From Dreissena polymorpha (taxonomy: Eukaryota > Mollusca > Bivalvia > Myida > Dreissenidae): a stretch of 64,000 nt of DNA. Positions 1 through 9,922 of this stretch are shown one piece after another. Below the pieces are notes generated by a model. The model was not told the origin of the DNA, made no database searches, and worked only from the letters and a program-made list of their open reading frames with translations. Positions within the stretch are counted from its first letter, which is position 1, and each line of letters opens with the position of its first letter. The stretch covers positions 5,511,711 through 5,575,710 of the forward strand of contig NC_068355.1 in NCBI RefSeq assembly GCF_020536995.1, read 5' to 3'. The translations under genes and the position numbers were made by a program.

Positions 1-245
1 TATGTCGTATCTACGAGATTTTATATATTATACATCAATCAATGTATACCTGGATATTTTTTCTGTACAAACGATTACAACAACAAAAAACAATATTACA
101 CGTTAATGTGTTTATCAGTTGCTAGTACACATATTATACTTAGTTAAAAGTTATCTGTATCTTCTACGAGCATGTCTGGTTTGCCTTGTTACCAATACCT
201 GGTTCGATTTAATGCATATAATGGATATGCTAAGTCACGACATAC

Positions 246-3200
246 TCTGTAAACACCATAGCGTGATCATTATCGGGTGTGCCAGAGAGACCAGCAAGCC
301 AGCTTCCAAGTTTTTCTAGGTAGAAGCCACCATCTGCAACCTCCTTCCCATTAACCGTCTCCACCGTTTGAGCATTCGGTAACGGATTGTTGGCAGCAAT
401 CGTCTGCAAAAAAACATCCAGACACTTGTTCACATGTAAGCTAAATAGATAAATCAAATATTGGCAATAGTACACACAAAACAAAACAAAATATCAGCAT
501 TGACTATGGATATTCATAATTTGAAAGTAATAAATAATGCTTTGCTGTGAAATCCCAAAGCTTCCACTTGTACCTGGATTTGGGCTCATATGCCTCTGTT
601 GCTGATGCTACTGATGCTGCGCTGTTAAATTTTTAAATTGAAAAAATTGCTTATTATGGGGATGAAAGCCAAGAAATACATTAATCATAAAACATAAATC
701 ATAAAACTCAAAGAATCTCCAGTCTTTGAACCCTACCTTGTAAATTATGATTCCAGTCATAGTCACGTAAATATTCAACTCAGGATCTTCGATGCTTTCA
801 TAGCGAAGACTCATCTAAAATGGCACCAGAATTGTGTTTACTGTTGGTTAAGACGAACATCACTACCAGACATAAAATATAAATGCCAATAATATCTGTG
901 ATACATTGTTTTTCTTTTAATTACAGCAGCATCATTGTGTAGCATACATTTTAAGTAGATATGCCTAATTCCAGTTTTTTGTCAAGTAGATCAACGGATG
1001 CAAACGGATATATTAATTTACTATAAATAAAATAAACCCGTATACATGTTTGTGAATCGTGTAAAGCGCCTCAGAAAACGGATGTTAATATACCAAATAA
1101 TTTAATTATAGTCTGGTTATTAAAGGGATCTTTTCACGCTTTGGTAAATTGACAAAATTGAAAAAAGTTGTTTCAGATTCGCAAATTTTCGTTTTAGTTA
1201 TGATATTTGTGAGGAAACAGTAATACTGAACATTTACCATGCTCTAATATAGCCATTATATGCATCTTTTGACGATTATAAAACCTAGAAATTATAAAGC
1301 GTTGCAACGCGAAACGATTGAATAATTTGGAGAGTTCTGTTTTTGTCGTTAAATTGTGTATTACTACGAAGATTGCTTATATAAGGTTTAAAATGCGTCA
1401 CGTATGTGTACTCGGCGGAATAGCTCAGTAGGCTAGAGCGTTTTTACTTCAGAACTCTGGCAGGACTCCAGGGGTTACTGGTTCGAAACCTGTTCCGGGC
1501 AATGTTCTTTTCCTTTTTTTAATTTTATTCTTGATTTTTTACTGGAGCTTTTACGATCTAATGTTTACATTTATCAATATAAAGCATTTAATGAATAAGT
1601 TAAAAAATGCCAAAATCTGTGAAAAGGCCCCTTTAATATTCCAGCTTTAAAAGACTGCAACTTCGTGTTCATTCTAATTCATGATAGGCGCACATGTTGT
1701 TGAACTTTACACGAACGCACATAAAAAACAAGAGATTGCGGAGCAATATGGTCACCTACAGGTGAAACTCCACCTTTGTCAGTATTTTTTTTTGTTGCCA
1801 TAGCAACCAGAATTCTTGACGTAGGAACAAAATGAAATGACGTGCACAATCTCAATATTGCCATCTATCCGTGTTTAAAATTTCATGAAAAAATATGAAT
1901 AATTTTTAATGTTATCGCAGGATTCAGAAAAGTGTGCCGGACAGACAGACAGACTGACAGACCGACAGACAGACAGAGCGCAAACAATAAGTCCCCTTCG
2001 GTTTCCCCGGTGGGGGACAAACACAGTATTAACATTGCTTAAAAGAAATATTACGACATTTAATAAAATGTATGTTAATACCGGTAACATGTATCACAAG
2101 GCAATATAAAAATACATTTCGCCCGAGCATTCATGAGTTAATTTGTATAATTATGTATATGAAGGAGTCAGTACAGTAAACATGGATCTGTGGTAACGAA
2201 TTGGCTTCACGATCAGTGAATAGCACAGTTAGATTCGTATTCACATCCGACTTATTTATCATTGTTCGCATTAGACGTTTCACACATATGCAGTGTTTTA
2301 CATGCCACCGCGCTCTAAAAGACATGGTAAGTCAATCATATCTGGAATGGAGTGTCTCCTGCCATCAGTAACCTTAATATAATACCATGAGAGCGAGGTC
2401 ATATGGAGGAGATCCCGATGTACTCCAGGCGTTCTACTACGACAACAAAAGTGCACACATTCACAAACACGCACACACGCCCTATATATCCTACCCCGTT
2501 AATGATGTGAGAGAAACGCTTCCGGATGTACAACTCAGTTGCCTGATCCTTAGTCATAGTGGCCGTGGCAACAGCTTGTGCGTAGTACCTGCAATCGTAA
2601 ACAGAAACTGGCTTAGACAGGTACGTCGAATACCAGTAATATATGAAAGCTTGATGAAAAATTATTGGCATCGTAGGTCCAGAAAATTGCTTTGCGAAAT
2701 AGCATATTGGAATAAAAAATAGCATTATTTATAAACTGTATCGTTCTCAATCGTTGCAAAAAACTACGTAAATGTAATGAGCTGAACGAGAAACGAAACA
2801 TTGAAGTAATAATATGGCATACAATCACAAAAGTACAATGTCTGATTCAGGTATTACTTGCATACATTCCTCTAAAAGTATCTTTTGTTTAGTAAAATTA
2901 CTTTTTTCATAATTTAAAATCATATGAGCCGATGTATACGGGAACGTCATGTCATATTCAATAGTTAAGGCCTTTCTAAATAACAATCTCTGCAATTTAC
3001 GAGCAAGACAATCTACTCCATACTTTTTCCAGACGGAAGGATCGGCTCCGACAAGGATTTCCAAGGCGTACGTGTTGGTTGATTGTCTCTTCTGACGATG
3101 AAGATGACGTTTCTGTGATTGAAACACATAATATATCATTTTAATAATCCTTATCAATGGAAGAAATTCTTCAAAAATACTTTTGAGGATACAGTTAGTT

Positions 3201-6200
3201 CTGGTACATTGACCAGGCATTCACAACAACAGAAACGTGATAGCACAGGATTATAGCACATTATAAACGGATTTAAGCAAGACACATGTCCATATGGCAT
3301 ACCGCTTTTATGGCCAAATTGGTATTTTGACCTTTTAGTATGACTTTGGTCTTAAAGGAGACTTGTACAAGCGACAAGCCGTATCCTGCTGGTGGTCATT
3401 TGTAGTTTTCTAAGTGCATGCAGCTTTTTATCGCCACATTGCACCTTTGATATATCAGTGTAACCTTGACATTTAAGGTAAGGTGACGGATGGTACGCAT
3501 GAAACGTCATTTAATGATGGGTTACAATTGTGCCAAGTAATTTATTTAAAATTCATCAAACCATGTTAAAGGTATAGCCAAGAAAGGCAATGCCAAGTTG
3601 GTTTATGGTAAATTTGACGTTTGACCCTTTGGTAATACATTGAAATATGACGAAACGGGACGGGCATTACACGCAACACATTCTCTTATGATGGTTAAAG
3701 GGACTTGTTCGCAGATTTTGGCATGTTTTGAAATGTGTCAATAGAAACTTTACATTGATAAATGTAAACATCGGAACAAAAAATCCCAATATAAAACAAG
3801 ATAAAAAAATAGAGAGAAAAAATGCATCCAAACCCGGGCTCGAACCACTGATCCTTTGATTTAAATTTGTAACGCTTTAACCACTCCATGTTTATATACA
3901 TTATATGGAATTTTACACTTTAAATACGCAATCCAGGTTGTGTCACGAAATAAAACGATAACAACAAAAATTTCCACATTATTCAATCGTTTCGCGTGTG
4001 TAACGCTTAATAATGTTCAGGTTTTTAAATCGTAAAAGAACCATGTAATGAATATTTCAGAGCATAGTTACTGTTCAGTATTATTGTTACCTCGAAAATA
4101 ACATAACTACAACGACAATTTGAAAATCTGAATCGATTGTTTTTAGATTTTGTCGATTTTCCAAACCGTGAACAGATCCCTTTAATTAACATATGTGCCA
4201 AGTTACTGTATAATACATCAATTATTGGTCAACTTTATCGCTGTGACAGGTATATTCAGCCGGACACGTCGGACGCTCGTAAATGTACAGAGGTACAGGG
4301 TACAGACAGACAGTGCGACTTGTATGATACTTGTTTATCTCCAATTTAGGCAATAAATACAATTATATAGAAGATTGTTCAGTATGAATAAGAACTCACA
4401 TAGCACGATGCAAAACTACGCTGTAATATCAATAAAGCATGATTTCATATACGCGTAAAAAGCAATGCTTTATTTTTTAATAAAATGAACCAGTTTTATC
4501 ACCTCTGTAAAGGCATCCATCTCGCTATTCATCATGAGTTGTCGTAATTCATTGGCAAGCTCTGAAACCATCCACGCAACATACATTTACAACTGTTCAT
4601 TCATTTCAAATAAATTTCTAACAAATCGCATATATCCAACGTTCCTTTAAAGTCTTGAGAAATACCGTGTACAATTTTGTTGATAACTTTTAATATGTAT
4701 TTTTTATTTATCACTGATATACTTATTGTAAATTGTTTGTGATACGATAAGTGGTGCGCATCTGAAACTATTTCTGATTTCAATATTTAACTATTGCACA
4801 CATACACGAAAGTATTGTCGTCTGTTTTTGAAACTGTCATAGATGTGCAAGTCTAGCTTTATTGGTGTTTCATATGTATGTACATGTATCTGAAACTGCG
4901 TGCATATTGTACATCGCTTGTAATTTATCGAACATACAATTTCAACTATTTCTGTTAATAACTTCAAACGTTCTCGGATATTCGCTTTGAACTATATCGG
5001 ATATGTAAGTGGAAGAATATCAGATATACCCTTTTAGCAAAATCAGATATACACATTTAACTCTTGGATATACTATTACAACTCTCTCGGACATACACTT
5101 TAAATACACTTGGATATAAATGTACATTTTGACATGTAAAGTGATAAATTTGAAACTATCTCGAATACACACTTAAATATGAACTTCAAAATTTCCCTGA
5201 AAAAAGGAACTATGTTAAATGTGCACCTGGAAATATATCGTACATACGATTAAATTTGTCTGAAAACAGTGTCACTACTTGCCTTTTACAACAATGTCAC
5301 TAATGACCCCAGAGTCATTATGACCGGGTTCCGGCTTGGGAGGATAAGGGCGCATATCGTCACCAAATTTCTGATTGTGCGTATCAGCCAGGTTGCTAGG
5401 CGGTAATGGGGCGTCTATGTAGCTAGGAGGTACTGGGGCGTCTGATAAATAACATTTTTTTTTTTTAGAGTACACCTGCGAAAAATATGACATTTTTGAA
5501 AAGAAAGTACACTTTCCACTTTTTTTTTACTGTTTTAAATTGCAAATTGAGCCGGTAACAATAATAGGTTATCTGGTTAATTTTGGTTAAGTGTGGCATC
5601 CCTACTTAATCAAAACCATAACTCATATGTAATTTGTTCAGTTAAAGTTAGCTAAACAGTAATTATGTTATGGGCAAGTGTCTTCTGTGCCAAAGATATT
5701 ATAATCAGTTCCTGCTGTGAGACGTACTACATAATCAGCAAATGTTTAATATAACAATCGTCACAAAATGGCAACCATTATCATTTAATTTTAGCTGCCT
5801 CACTGTTACAGGAGAATCTTTAGATATAAATATGACGTGTATGGTTTAACTAGGCAGTACGAATGTATATAGGTTACCTTTGCTAATGTGACCCCGTCTA
5901 GCAATCACGCTAAGAATACGCTTTCCTGTGCGAGTTACCACCCTGGAAAGCATATGCGGATTAAGCTTGTTGCCGGCCAGTGACCTTGACACAAACATTT
6001 CCTGCGTCGGGTTGATTTCGTAGGCGTAATTGTCAATCTCCAAGCTACCAGTCTAAAAATTGAAAACAGAAATCACATTGAACCCATGTCAGCCCTACGT
6101 GTTAAGAGCTTTATTGCACATATATTTGTAATGTCTATGTATATGCGTTGCTAGCCGTAGAGGAATGGTAACACACCTTTGCTAAGAATTCGTCTGCATC

Positions 6201-7874
6201 CCATTCATGTGAAAATAGATAATGTTATAGTTTTTCAGTTTTTCAGCGATTGTTTTAATTTGTTATGTTTAATATGGTAATGTTGAGCAATTGCAAAATA
6301 ATTTACATAAAGTATTAGGCATGTGTTGAATTAGTCTGTTTCCAAATGTCAAAAAAATCTGTTATAAAATGAGGGAGCTATATTGATTTGAATACGTGTT
6401 GCGTTAGAAAAGTCTCCAAGTGTATTCTAATGTTAATGTTTATGCGTTGCTAGCCGGAGAGGAATGGGAACAAATCTTTGCAAAGTATTCGTCTGCACAC
6501 CATTCATGTGCGAATACATGCACCTCCTTCATGTGCGAATAGATGCACCTCCTTCATGTGCGAATAGGTGCACCTCATACATGTGCGAATAGATGCACCT
6601 TTTTCATGTGAGAAGAAATGCACCTCATTCATGTGCGAATAGATGCACCTCCTTCATGTGCGAATAGAGGCACCTCCTTTATGTGCGAATAGAGGCACCT
6701 CATTCATGTGCGAATAGATAATGTTGTAGTTTTGATTTGCTTTTAAAAAATAGCCGAAGGCAATGTTTTCGCATAAGCGGTCAACTGCATCCAGAATCAT
6801 GCTCAGGTGACCCGATAATTTACAAATACTAATGCTTAAAATACTATCGAATTTCTTTACAATTGATAAAGCCTTATTGTAACAGTTCAAATGCCTCTTC
6901 GTAGATTTATGTACGTATATTGCCTTCGTCGCGGCATTCATTTGAAAAGGAATCGTAACCTGAAAGTACGTTTTCGCAAAGTTAAGACAATGCCAAAAAA
7001 AACCAGAAAATTACCGTGTAATTAGTCTATTTCGTGTGTCGTTGTTTGTAATTCAAATGCTTTTATTTAGTAAATATCGATAGAATCATGAAAAAAGGAA
7101 ACTATGCTGTAAACATTGATTTACAAACAGAACATTTTCTTGTCAACTACATCTCAATTTAAGACTTCTCTCAGGACTTTGTAAAACCAGCGCTTATTCA
7201 CTTTACAGTTCCTTACCAGTGTTCGTCGGCACGCGCCCTTTGATCTCTTGGAGCATTCAACCATGAACGAACCACCATTCTCCTTGTCGTGGTAGAACTT
7301 CACATCCTAAAATCAAGATGTGTGCACAAATCAGAAACACGTGGACCTTCGAATAAAATAATATAACACCTACATGAAGAAGAACAAACTTTGAATGCCT
7401 ATCGTGTTCTGTCGTATATGTATACAAACCTTATTAAACAACCTTCATGGCGTATAGTTGCTGTTTCGGTTTGTACTACTAACAATACTGTGGAACACAG
7501 TTTCTGTCAAACCTGGTATTCGGGTTGCTGGAAAACGATCATCGTTCATTAATTTCCCCGGCTTTTTGTCTATATTAAATAACAAGCCAGTATTTAATTC
7601 AAAACCAATAATAGAGACGTATTAGCCGATGTCACCAAACTTACGGTAATGGGCGCTGTTTCTTTTTTGACCAGTTTATTTTGACCATTCTCTGTGTGGA
7701 CCTCGTATACCGGAGCGTTCTGGTTCAGTCGCTTGTTTTCCACGAGATTCAAGGTCAGATCCTGTTTCCCGATGCCCTTCAGCTTGAACTGAAGAGTTTC
7801 CGGCAACCCCAGGTCCAGATTGCGAGTCTTAGCATTCTGGGTGATATCCTCAAGCCAAACGGCCTGATTCAAAG
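246..7874 (-). CDS. Reprolysin-like (M12B/ADAM-type) zinc metalloprotease, partial
   Basis: Nine candidate exons, 5' to 3' on the minus strand: 7645-7874, 7217-7306, 5878-6052, about 5290-5441, 4503-4561, 2858-3112, 2495-2588, 737-814 and 246-403. The first four join in phase, as do the last three. The 5441-to-2588 stretch is less certain: the 3112 exon does not phase-match the 2588 exon, so a boundary or small exon is missing. The early exons read as an M12B propeptide (FMVECSKRSKGACRRTL followed by GSLEIDNYAYEINPT). HRQKRQ at about 3090 is a furin-type cleavage site. It is followed by YALEILVGADPSVWKKYG, the typical start of the catalytic domain, then IRKRFSHIING, GIIIYK and LAGLSGTPDNDHAMVFTE, which in this family precede the HExxH helix. 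That catalytic exon lies beyond the left edge. No signal peptide was found, so the 5' exon is also missing. Likely secreted or membrane-anchored; substrate unknown. Confidence 0.8.
1120..1636 (+). mobile_element. TTAA-flanked short inverted-repeat element with tRNA-like core, copy A
   Basis: The ends are inverted: the left reads TTAAAGGGATCTTTTCAC, the right reads GTGAAAAGGCCCCTTTAA. TTAA stands at both ends. The centre (about 1417-1502) is tRNA-like, with A-box TAGCTCAGTAGGCTAGAGCG and B-box GGTTCGAAACC. No protein is coded. It looks like a non-autonomous element using TTAA targets (piggyBac-like), though TTAA could instead be part of the inverted repeat. It lies in an intron of the metalloprotease gene. 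Confidence 0.75.
1740..2027 (+). repeat. Interspersed repeat with GACAGACAG tract and terminal hairpin
   Basis: A non-coding repeat ending in a GACA-rich run (about 1940-1978) followed by a short hairpin (CCCCTTCGGTTTCCCCGGTGGGGG). The same plan, a GACA/GACC run then a C-rich hairpin, ends several other repeats in this window (36.7, 42.7, 48.5 and 54.7 kb). No coding content seen. Confidence 0.5.
3695..4185 (-). mobile_element. TTAA-flanked element with tRNA-like core, copy B (inverted)
   Basis: TTAA at both ends, with the family's inverted termini in reverse orientation and more diverged than copy A. The tRNA-like core is present on the minus strand near 3835-3885 but decayed. Intronic in the metalloprotease gene. 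Confidence 0.6.
6130..6740. repeat. Duplicated segment with a 25-bp minisatellite in the second copy
   Basis: A segment beginning ATGCGTTGCTAGCCG occurs at about 6143 and again at about 6440. Both copies run into CATTCATGTG...AATAGATAATGTT...TAGTTTT. The first has one CATGTG...AATAGAT unit. The second (6500-6715) holds about nine copies of a 25-bp unit of the type TTCATGTGCGAATAGATGCA. The expansion therefore happened after the duplication. It is intronic. Confidence 0.75.
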
Positions 7875-8720
7875 CTGCAATACAACGATGCAATTAAAAC
7901 GTTTCATTAAAATACCGTAAGATTTTCTGACGAAATCTGCCCTACAAACACAGGATCTTAAGAAAAACGTTAAATAAACAGATTCGCAAACTTAGGAATA
8001 TGTATAAATCTTAAGAACTATTAACCGGGTCATGCTCTTCAAATTGAAATACAAAAGATCATCAAGCTTACAGAATGTCATAATTTGGTTTTATAAAAAC
8101 ACAGAATCAACAGTGGTTTGATTACATACATATGGATCTAAAAGTCCATAAAACAATAGCACTCAAAATTTATGGAATGTTTTAGGGCCAAAATATAAAA
8201 AGTTGAGATGATCTGTTTGCACCAGCGATTCTCAAAGACGTAAGTTTTTAGTCAATGTGAAATAATGTAGGATAATGGAATTATGAAACCTTGCAAATTG
8301 AGTCCTTTGATATTTAACTCTTATATTAGAATTGCAAACGGCTTTAGAAAGCATAACGTTGATATGTACAACTTACTACAAGTTTTGACCATATTTATTT
8401 ACGCTTGAAGTAAACATGCTTTAGGTAAAACATTAAAACAATGTGAAAGAAAAAGTTTATTCCGCACTGCAATTAACGTTATATGTTAAAAGATGAAGGA
8501 TATGTATTCGGAAAATCTAAATATATCATTAAACAAAACACTTTAAAAAATGTTGATTTAACATACCTCTTTTAAAAGTATTGAATATTATGTTTTTAAA
8601 GTATGTTCTTACATATTCGTAAACGTATAAATAAATAAAACGAGATGTCAAGAATTACAATCAGCTTGAGTGCAAAAAATATGTTAGGATAAAATTCAGT
8701 TAAAGGGTTATTTTAACACT
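7875..8720. other. Stretch without a recognised gene
   Basis: AT-rich sequence upstream of the most 5' metalloprotease exon found. It probably belongs to that gene's intron, but I see no exon, signal-peptide-like frame or recognisable repeat. Confidence 0.5.
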
Positions 8721-8726
8721 GTGCGC

Positions 8727-8912
8727 TGTCGGACCGTATTTGGTACAAAAACGAATATGGTACAAGTTTGTACCATATTCGGCCGAATATGGTACAACTG
8801 TCTAATTGTACCATATACGTATCTGCAGTTTTGGGGTAAAATGCCTGACCGAATATGGTACAAACTTGTACCATATTCGGATGAAAAATGTACCACATTC
8901 GTTCCGAATATG
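8727..8912 (+). repeat. Left inverted end of the Ginger-type element: array of GAATATGGTAC palindromes
   Basis: The motif GAATATGGTACAA and its inverse TTGTACCATATTC recur several times in alternating orientation, giving nested palindromes. One lies around 8776-8795 centred on CGGCCG. Such arrays in subterminal DNA are typical transposase-binding regions; binding here is inference. Confidence 0.7.
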
Positions 8913-8924
8913 ATACACACTCAT

Positions 8925-8993
8925 CATCGTAATCATCATCATCATCATCATCGTTATCTCATCATCATCATCATCATCATCATCATCGTTATC

Positions 8994-9029
<36 letters not shown>

Positions 9030-9597
9030 CATCAATTATCAACACCCCAATGATCATCATCGTTGTTATCTTTACCAACACCACCATCATCATCACCATC
9101 AAAACCAACATCATCATATCCATTATCATGATCGTAATGGTGATCACAAAAGTTTTTTGTGTGATGATAATGACAGCGATGTTTTCGGTCGATAATGAGG
9201 ATGTTGTGATGATGATGACGACGATGAGAATATCATCATCATCATCGGCCAATAAACATCGCCATCATCATCATCACAAATATTTTGTTATCATCATCAT
9301 CATTATCATCATCGTCGGCTGATAAACATCGCCGTCATCATCATCTAAAAACTTATCATCATCATTATAACCATCATCATCGTCCGATAAACATCGCTGT
9401 CATCATCATCCCAAAACGTGTGTTATCATCATCATCATCATCATTATCATCATCATCATCATCATCATCACCACAATCATCAAACCCCAATCATCATAAA
9501 CACTGTCATCATCATCACCACCACCATCATCATCACAATTTTTTTACCATCATCATCATCACAAATGTTTTGTCATCATCATCATCACATATTCATT
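8925..9597 (+). repeat. Long imperfect CAT/ATC microsatellite with embedded longer unit
   Basis: About 670 bp dominated by (CAT)n, interrupted by a recurring piece GATAAACATCGC followed by GTCATCATCATC at about 9250, 9320 and 9388. Frames through it are low-complexity artefacts. It lies between the left inverted end and the transposase stop codon. Confidence 0.85.
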
Positions 9598-9922
9598 TTA
9601 CATTTTGTATTTTATAATTTGTTTCATTCAAGAGATTCAACAAACTTGTACTTTTTTCATTTATTGGTATACTGACAGGATTTTTCAAAGTAATATTGAA
9701 GAACATAGAACAGCATTTAAATTTTAATCCAACTGTAGCATTTTGACAAGACATAATATACATATATACATTCATTTTAGTAGCAGCCAAAATATCCCAA
9801 ATGTGCTTCGTAAAAAGTTACCAGTAAATGAGCAAATGACAACAAATTTCCGGTAGAAGAACATAATCATCAATCACAAAAATAACATAACAGGTTTCCA
9901 AACACCGATATACATGTATATT

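Noticed and set aside
574-621. Possible small metalloprotease exon between 737 and 403
   Set aside because: The exons at 737-814 and 246-403 already join in phase and in family order; this stretch gives a stop or the wrong phase.
1417-1502. Functional tRNA gene
   Set aside because: A and B boxes are present, but stems pair poorly, and the same core occurs within a dispersed element family.
6654-6941. 95-residue minus-strand frame, considered as a metalloprotease exon
   Set aside because: The flanking exons (7217-7306 and 5878-6052) join directly in phase and make good propeptide sequence; part of this frame is minisatellite.
8925-9675. Histidine- or serine-rich frames
   Set aside because: Translations of the CAT microsatellite.
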